A DNA stretch of 64,000 nucleotides from the NCBI RefSeq assembly GCF_010993735.1, contig NZ_WQNI01000013.1:1-64000 (forward strand), read 5' to 3'. Shown here piece by piece: positions 59,610-64,000 of this stretch. The notes under the pieces are model-generated. The model searched no databases and was not told where the DNA came from. It saw nothing but the letters and a program-made list of their open reading frames with translations. Position 1 is the first letter of the stretch. Every line of letters starts with the position of its first letter. The DNA is from Chelativorans alearensis (lineage in GTDB: Bacteria; Pseudomonadota; Alphaproteobacteria; Rhizobiales; Rhizobiaceae). The translations under genes were made by a program, and so were the position numbers.

Positions 59610-60448
59610 TGCCCCAACAGCGGAAAGCAGAGACCTTTTGTCTTCATCCGATCGCAATCGCAGTTCTTGCCACGGTTCTGATCATATCCAGGGCGCCGAT
59701 CGCCCTCGCCGATGACGACTCCTGGCAGGACATCCGCGCCTCCTTGTATGGTAACGACCGCGTGATCCACGATGGCGAAGGCGTCATCACACTTGACGCG
59801 CCCAACCGTGCGCTGGACGCCGCGACGGTGCCGATCTCGGTAACAGCTGAAATCGAACAGACAGAGGAGCGCTATATCCGCGCGGTGACGTTGGTGATCG
59901 ACGAGAACCCTGCGCCAGTCGTCGGGACCTTCCATCTCTTTCCCGGAAACGGGATAGCGAACCTTTCGACCCGGGTCCGCATCAACGCCTACACGAACGT
60001 CCGCGCCATCGCTGAGACCAGTGACGGCGAACTCTACATGGCACAGAAATTTGTCAAGGCATCGGGCGGATGCTCCGCACCGGCCAGCAAGGATCATGAC
60101 CTGGCCATGGCCCGCCTCGGCAAGATGCGCCTGAAGCAGATAGGCGCCTGGCGCAAGGACGAACCGGCTCAGGGCCAATTCATGATCAGCCACCCCAACT
60201 ACAGCGGCATGCAGGTCGATCAGGTGACACAGCTTTGGATTCCCGCCCGATATGTGCGCAGCATAGAACTGACCTTGGGGGAGAAGCCCATCCTGCGCTT
60301 CGAAGGGGACATCTCGATGAGCGAAAATCCAACGGTCCGCTTTTTCGTCCGACCGGATGCGGAGGCGGAACTGCATGCCAAGGTGATTGATTCAGATGAG
60401 CAAACCTTCGAGCAGAGCTGGCCGATCGAACTCGATCCAGCTTCCTAG
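59606..60448 (+). CDS. Quinoprotein-associated SoxYZ-like carrier
   Basis: The 280-residue precursor has a signal peptide (to ALADD). It combines a SoxY-like half carrying the sulfur-bearing Cys in KASGGCSAPASKD (C156) and a SoxZ-like half (MISHPNYSGMQVDQVTQLWI, LRFEGDISMSENPTVRFFVR) in one chain. In the Sox system the Cys carries the substrate; here it probably shuttles a substrate or sulfur species linked to the dehydrogenase. GGAG precedes ATG 59606; ATG 59609 is also possible. Confidence 0.9.
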   Translation: MMPQQRKAETFCLHPIAIAVLATVLIISRAPIALADDDSWQDIRASLYGNDRVIHDGEGVITLDAPNRALDAATVPISVTAEIEQTEERYIRAVTLVIDENPAPVVGTFHLFPGNGIANLSTRVRINAYTNVRAIAETSDGELYMAQKFVKASGGCSAPASKDHDLAMARLGKMRLKQIGAWRKDEPAQGQFMISHPNYSGMQVDQVTQLWIPARYVRSIELTLGEKPILRFEGDISMSENPTVRFFVRPDAEAELHAKVIDSDEQTFEQSWPIELDPAS

Positions 60449-60491
60449 TGCCAAGGTAGGCGGATGCCGTCGATCGCGCTATTGAAGGAGA

Positions 60492-61325
60492 GTGGCAAGC
60501 TGGCGGCAACACATCGGATCGCGCATGGACGCTAAGAGCGGACGTGAAGACACGGCACCCGAGCCCACAGCCGACGATCGTGCGCAGCAGCCCTTGGTGG
60601 TTGAGGGCCTTTCCTACGCCTATGGCAACCGTCAGGCGCTCAGCGAGGTTTCCTTTTCCCTTGCTCCTGGGCGGGTCACCGCGCTTCTCGGACCGAACGG
60701 GGCAGGGAAAACGACCCTTTTCTCCCTTATCACGGGTCTCTTCGACAGCCGCCGGGGCGAAATCGAAATCGCGGGGTACAAGCTGCGAAACAACCGCTCG
60801 AAGGCTCTTTCGCAGCTCGGTATCGTGTTCCAGGCACAGACCCTCGACCTTGACCTCACTGTCGATCAGAACCTCCGCTATTTCGCCGCCCTCCGCGGAC
60901 TTTCGCGCACTGCGGCGTGGGAAAGAATCGCGATATTGCTCGACCGGATCGGCCTTAGCGGACACGCAAGGACGAAAGTCCGCAATTTGAGCGGCGGTGA
61001 ACGCCGCCGCGTGGAAGTCGCCCGTGCGCTCATCGACCGGCCAGCTCTGCTCTTGCTCGACGAACCAAGCACCGGGCTCGATATTGCCACGCGACGCTGG
61101 CTGATCGAGCATCTCCACCATCTTGCCGAGAGAGAAGGCATATGCGTTTTCCTCGCCACCCATCTGGTCGACGAGGTGGCGCCCGAGGACGACCTCATCG
61201 TCCTCGACGAGGGTGCCATTGTCGCCCGCGGCAAGGTCGATGACGTGGTGCGGAGTGCCGGCGCGGCGACGCTCGACAAAGCGTTTACAAGGCTGACGAC
61301 CAAGCCAAAGGAGCAGTCGCCATGA
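60492..61325 (+). CDS. PQQ-linked ABC transporter ATPase
   Basis: Walker A GPNGAGKTTLFSLITGL, signature LSGGERRRVEVARALID, Walker B LLLLDEPSTGLDIATRR and H-loop FLATHLVDEV are intact. The protein belongs to the export-like ATPases found with PQQ-dependent alcohol dehydrogenases (PedA/PedC-type pairs). Start GTG 60492 has AAGGAG immediately ahead, closer than ideal; ATG 60525 is an alternative. Overlaps the permease by four bases. Confidence 0.9.
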   Translation: MASWRQHIGSRMDAKSGREDTAPEPTADDRAQQPLVVEGLSYAYGNRQALSEVSFSLAPGRVTALLGPNGAGKTTLFSLITGLFDSRRGEIEIAGYKLRNNRSKALSQLGIVFQAQTLDLDLTVDQNLRYFAALRGLSRTAAWERIAILLDRIGLSGHARTKVRNLSGGERRRVEVARALIDRPALLLLDEPSTGLDIATRRWLIEHLHHLAEREGICVFLATHLVDEVAPEDDLIVLDEGAIVARGKVDDVVRSAGAATLDKAFTRLTTKPKEQSP

Positions 61326-62128
61326 CCGTGAGCCACGCCTCCCGCGCCCTGCTGGCGATCCTTGCACGCGAGCTGTTCCGTTTCGTTCAGCAAAGGGGGC
61401 GGTTTTTCGCCGCCCTCGTCCGCCCGTTGATCTGGCTTCTGGTCTTTGCCGCCGGTTTCCGCGCGTCGCTCGGCCTTTCAATCATACCGCCCTACGAGAC
61501 CTACATTACCTACGACGTCTATGTCGTTCCCGGGCTTATCGGCATGATCCAACTCTTCAGCGGCATGCAGAACTCCCTTTCCATGGTCTACGACCGCGAA
61601 ATGGGATCGATGCGGGTTCTGCTCTCGACACCGCTTCCGCGCGGCTTTCTGCTGATCGCGCGGATGTTTTCAGGCACCGTGGTATCCATCATACAGGTCT
61701 ATGCCTTCATCCTGCTTGCCGCGCTCTTCGGGACACCCCTGCCGTGGTCGGGCCTTCTGCCGCTGCTGCCGGTGCTGGTCCTGACGGGAATGGCACTGAG
61801 TGCGCTCGGCATGTTCCTTTCCTCGCGCGTGAAACAGCTTGAGAATTTCGCCGGGGTGATGAACTTTCTGATCTTCCCGATGTTCTTCCTGTCCACCGCG
61901 CTCTATCCGCTGTGGCGCATCCGCGAAGGCAGCGTAACGCTCTATCACCTGTGCCAGTACAACCCCTTCACCTATGTCGTCGAACTGATCCGCTTCACGA
62001 TCTACGGGCAGCCCAACCTGCCGGCGCTCGGCATCGTCACGGCGACACTTGTCGTCTTCGGCGCCGCCGCCCTTATCGGCTATACGCCCGCGCGCGGCGG
62101 GCCAACGGCCGGGCGCGCCGCCGCCTGA
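61322..62128 (+). CDS. PQQ-linked ABC-2-type permease
   Basis: A 268-residue ABC-2 membrane protein with six transmembrane helices (VRPLIWLLVFAAGFRASLGL first) and the conserved MQNSLSMVYDREMGSMRVLL region. It pairs with the ATPase to move an unknown compound; similar pairs in alcohol-oxidation clusters are thought to export or import a substrate-derived molecule. The direction is not shown by sequence. Confidence 0.9.
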   Translation: MTVSHASRALLAILARELFRFVQQRGRFFAALVRPLIWLLVFAAGFRASLGLSIIPPYETYITYDVYVVPGLIGMIQLFSGMQNSLSMVYDREMGSMRVLLSTPLPRGFLLIARMFSGTVVSIIQVYAFILLAALFGTPLPWSGLLPLLPVLVLTGMALSALGMFLSSRVKQLENFAGVMNFLIFPMFFLSTALYPLWRIREGSVTLYHLCQYNPFTYVVELIRFTIYGQPNLPALGIVTATLVVFGAAALIGYTPARGGPTAGRAAA

Positions 62129-62160
62129 GCAACTCCAGGAAAAGTGGACGACGCACGGGC

Positions 62161-63003
62161 CTATGAATTGAGCATGCGTGCGTGATGGCGCAGATGGTCG
62201 TCGATGAACGTGGCTATGAAGAAATAGGAATGGTCGTAGCCGGGCTGCATACGCACCTTGGCCGATTGGCGGTTCTCCTTCAGCGCTTCGATGAAGCGCT
62301 GCGTCTGCAACTGCTCCTCAAGGAATGGGTCCGCAGTGCCCTGATCGACGAGGATCTGTCCGGGAAATCCCCGCTCGCGGACAAGGTGGCAGGCATCATG
62401 CTGTTTCCATGCGGCCTCGTCGGCTCCCAGGTATGCGGTGAAAGCCTTGCGCCCCCACGGCACGGAAGATGGGGCGACGATCGGCGAGAAGGCGGAAACC
62501 GACGTGAAAATATCCGGATGGCGCATGGCGATAGTCAACGCCCCATGCCCACCCATGGAATGACCGAATATACCCGCCGAGCCCGGGCGAACAGGGAACC
62601 GCTCCTCGATGAGCTCGGGTAGCTCCTGGGTTATGTAAGAATACATCCTGAAGTGCGTCGACCAAGGGGCTTGCACCGCGTCGACGTAGAACCCCGCGCC
62701 CTGCCCCAGATCGTAATCGGGCGAATTCGGCACTTCCTCTCCGCGCGGACTGGTATCGGGCGCCACGACGATCAGACCCAATTCGGATGCCATGCGTTGG
62801 ACGCCGGCCTTCACGGTGAAGTTCTCCTCCGTGCAGGTCAGGCCGGACAGATAGTAAACGACGGGAACACGCCCATCCTTGGCCGCCGGCGGCACGAAGA
62901 CGCTCAATCGCATTTTCGTGCCCGTCGCCCTGCTGTCATGGGAAAGCGTCAGTTGCCTTCCGCCAAAGCATAAGGCGCTCGATATTTCCTCGAACTGGCT
63001 CAT
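62161..63003 (-). CDS. fghA: S-formylglutathione hydrolase
   Basis: FghA hydrolyses S-formylglutathione to formate and glutathione. It has the esterase-D fold with VVYYLSGLTCTEENFTVKAG, the nucleophile IFGHSMGGHGALTIAMRHPD, and the acid/His pair VDQGTADPFLEEQL and GYDHSYFFIATFIDDH. Length 280 residues. It is transcribed with the dehydrogenase gene behind it, both leftward. Confidence 0.95.
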   Translation of the reverse strand: MSQFEEISSALCFGGRQLTLSHDSRATGTKMRLSVFVPPAAKDGRVPVVYYLSGLTCTEENFTVKAGVQRMASELGLIVVAPDTSPRGEEVPNSPDYDLGQGAGFYVDAVQAPWSTHFRMYSYITQELPELIEERFPVRPGSAGIFGHSMGGHGALTIAMRHPDIFTSVSAFSPIVAPSSVPWGRKAFTAYLGADEAAWKQHDACHLVRERGFPGQILVDQGTADPFLEEQLQTQRFIEALKENRQSAKVRMQPGYDHSYFFIATFIDDHLRHHARMLNS

Positions 63004-63128
63004 CGACTACTCCAGGTTCCGCTCGAAGCGCTCCGGCCACAAGAAATTTCGCAAAGCCGCCCCTTTGACGCCCGCATACCCGCGGCGCCCGGACGTGCGG
63101 AACGATGTTCCGGGAACGGCACTCAACG

Positions 63129-64000
63129 TCAGTAGATCACAACGCTCCGGATGGACTTGCCCTCGTGCATAAGATCAAAGGCGGTGTTGATTTCTTCGAG
63201 CGGCATCGTGTGGGTGATCAAATCATCGATATTGATCTTTCCATCCATGTACCAGTCGACAATCTTCGGCACGTCGGTGCGGCCTCGGGCACCGCCGAAG
63301 GCGGTCCCTCTCCATACGCGGCCGGTCACCAGTTGGAACGGGCGCGTGGAGATCTCCGCACCGGCGGGTGCCACGCCGATGACGACGGACTCGCCCCACC
63401 CGCGATGGCAGCACTCCAGTGCCTGACGCATGGTGTTCACGTTGCCGATACATTCGAAGGAGAAATCCGCACCACCGTCGGTGAGATCCACAATGGCCTC
63501 CACCACCTTGTCCCGGCCGACCTCATCGGGATTGACGAAGTCCGTCATGCCGAACTTGCGCGCCATCTCGACCTTGTCGGGATTGAGGTCGACGCCGATG
63601 ATCTTGTCGGCACCGACCATACGGGCGCCCTGAATGACGTTGAGGCCGATACCGCCGAGGCCGAAGACGACGACGTTCGCCCCCGGCCAGACTTTGGCGG
63701 TATAGACTACGGCACCGATGCCCGTCGTCACGCCGCAGCCGATATAGCAGATCTTGTCGAAAGGGGCGTCCTCGCGCACCTTTGCGACGGCGATCTCGGG
63801 GAGGACGGTGAAGTTGGAGAAGGTCGAGCAACCCATGTAGTGAAAGACCTCACCGCTGTCGCAGGAAAAGCGGCTGGTGCCGTCGGGCATCAGACCCTGC
63901 CCTTGCGTCGAGCGGATAGAGGTGCACAGATTGGAGCGCCGCGATAGGCAGGTTTTGCACTGGCGGCATTCCGGCGTGTAAAGCGGGATGACGTGATCGC
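63129..64000 (-). CDS. S-(hydroxymethyl)glutathione dehydrogenase, class III (N-terminal part outside window)
   Basis: The reading frame runs off the right edge at 64000. The structural-zinc Cys cluster is seen in PECRQCKTCLSRRSNLC, the NAD-binding Rossmann motif in VVFGLGGIGLNVIQGARMVG, and C-terminal EEINTAFDLMHEGKSIRSVV is typical of class III enzymes. It oxidises the formaldehyde-glutathione adduct to S-formylglutathione, the substrate of FghA. The N-terminal catalytic domain, including its zinc ligands, is beyond the window. Confidence 0.96.
   Translation of the reverse strand, partial: DHVIPLYTPECRQCKTCLSRRSNLCTSIRSTQGQGLMPDGTSRFSCDSGEVFHYMGCSTFSNFTVLPEIAVAKVREDAPFDKICYIGCGVTTGIGAVVYTAKVWPGANVVVFGLGGIGLNVIQGARMVGADKIIGVDLNPDKVEMARKFGMTDFVNPDEVGRDKVVEAIVDLTDGGADFSFECIGNVNTMRQALECCHRGWGESVVIGVAPAGAEISTRPFQLVTGRVWRGTAFGGARGRTDVPKIVDWYMDGKINIDDLITHTMPLEEINTAFDLMHEGKSIRSVVIY

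Overview
The window is GC-rich, densely packed alphaproteobacterial DNA, most likely from a rhizobial lineage (Rhizobiaceae or Phyllobacteriaceae, order Hyphomicrobiales). This is inferred from gene content and style: a Ku/LigD end-joining locus, choline-sulfatase with a ChoX-type binding protein, a lanthanide methanol dehydrogenase island with its quinoprotein relay proteins, a ribosome hibernation factor fused to a cold-shock domain, and many ABC and TRAP importers. No tRNA, rRNA, IS element, phage or CRISPR array was recognised. The species cannot be named from the sequence alone.

Layout: (1) 1-3.3 kb holds the 3' end of trpA, a decayed vapC toxin remnant, a GGDEF cyclase and an exported pentapeptide-repeat protein. 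(2) 3.3-9.2 kb is a DNA-repair block: ligD, ku, a BRCT-like/TPR protein, a small alpha/beta hydrolase and exonuclease III. (3) 10.2-17.7 kb is a type I secretion locus: a very Gly/Asn-rich protein, a repeat-containing 654-residue protein, and the exporter ATPase and HlyD adaptor. (4) 17.8-22.8 kb has a methyltransferase and a FecBCD-type importer with two paralogous binding proteins. (5) 23.1-28.8 kb has an HPF/cold-shock protein and a GntR-controlled importer with two permeases and a fumarylpyruvate-hydrolase-like enzyme. (6) 28.8-35.8 kb has a LysR regulator, an arginase-family ureohydrolase, a polyamine-type ABC importer and a nitrilase-family amidase. (7) 36.0-39.2 kb is pqqABCDE. (8) 39.3-48.1 kb has an RpiR regulator and an operon of N-formylglutamate-amidohydrolase-like enzyme, TRAP importer, glutamine-synthetase-like ligase, aldehyde dehydrogenase and iron-type alcohol dehydrogenase. 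(9) 48.1-51.7 kb has betC, choX and their LysR regulator. (10) 51.8-64 kb has an importer, xoxF, xoxG, xoxJ, a hidden small Cys protein, a zinc metallohydrolase, a SoxYZ-like carrier, an ABC exporter-like pair, fghA and the C-terminal part of the glutathione-dependent formaldehyde dehydrogenase.

How the parts fit: the PQQ made by region 7 is the cofactor of XoxF in region 10. XoxF carries the extra Asp of lanthanide enzymes, XoxG takes its electrons, and formaldehyde would be cleared through glutathione by the class III dehydrogenase and FghA. The window therefore holds nearly a complete lanthanide-dependent methanol oxidation module. Regions 5, 6, 8 and 9 are catabolic import modules for nitrogen- or carbon-containing small molecules. 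Region 8 has the enzyme set expected for gamma-glutamylation, oxidation and deglutamylation of an amino alcohol.

Points of most interest: the xoxJ gene is fused to the CxxxCW rhodanese-like protein that is normally separate; a 65-residue four-Cys protein sits between xoxJ and the metallohydrolase; a BRCT-like/TPR protein is translationally coupled to ku; the type I secretion locus has two unusual repeat-rich candidate substrates; three near-perfect hairpins lie after the first gene of highly expressed pairs; and a tandem 11-bp repeat/20-bp palindrome precedes pqqA.
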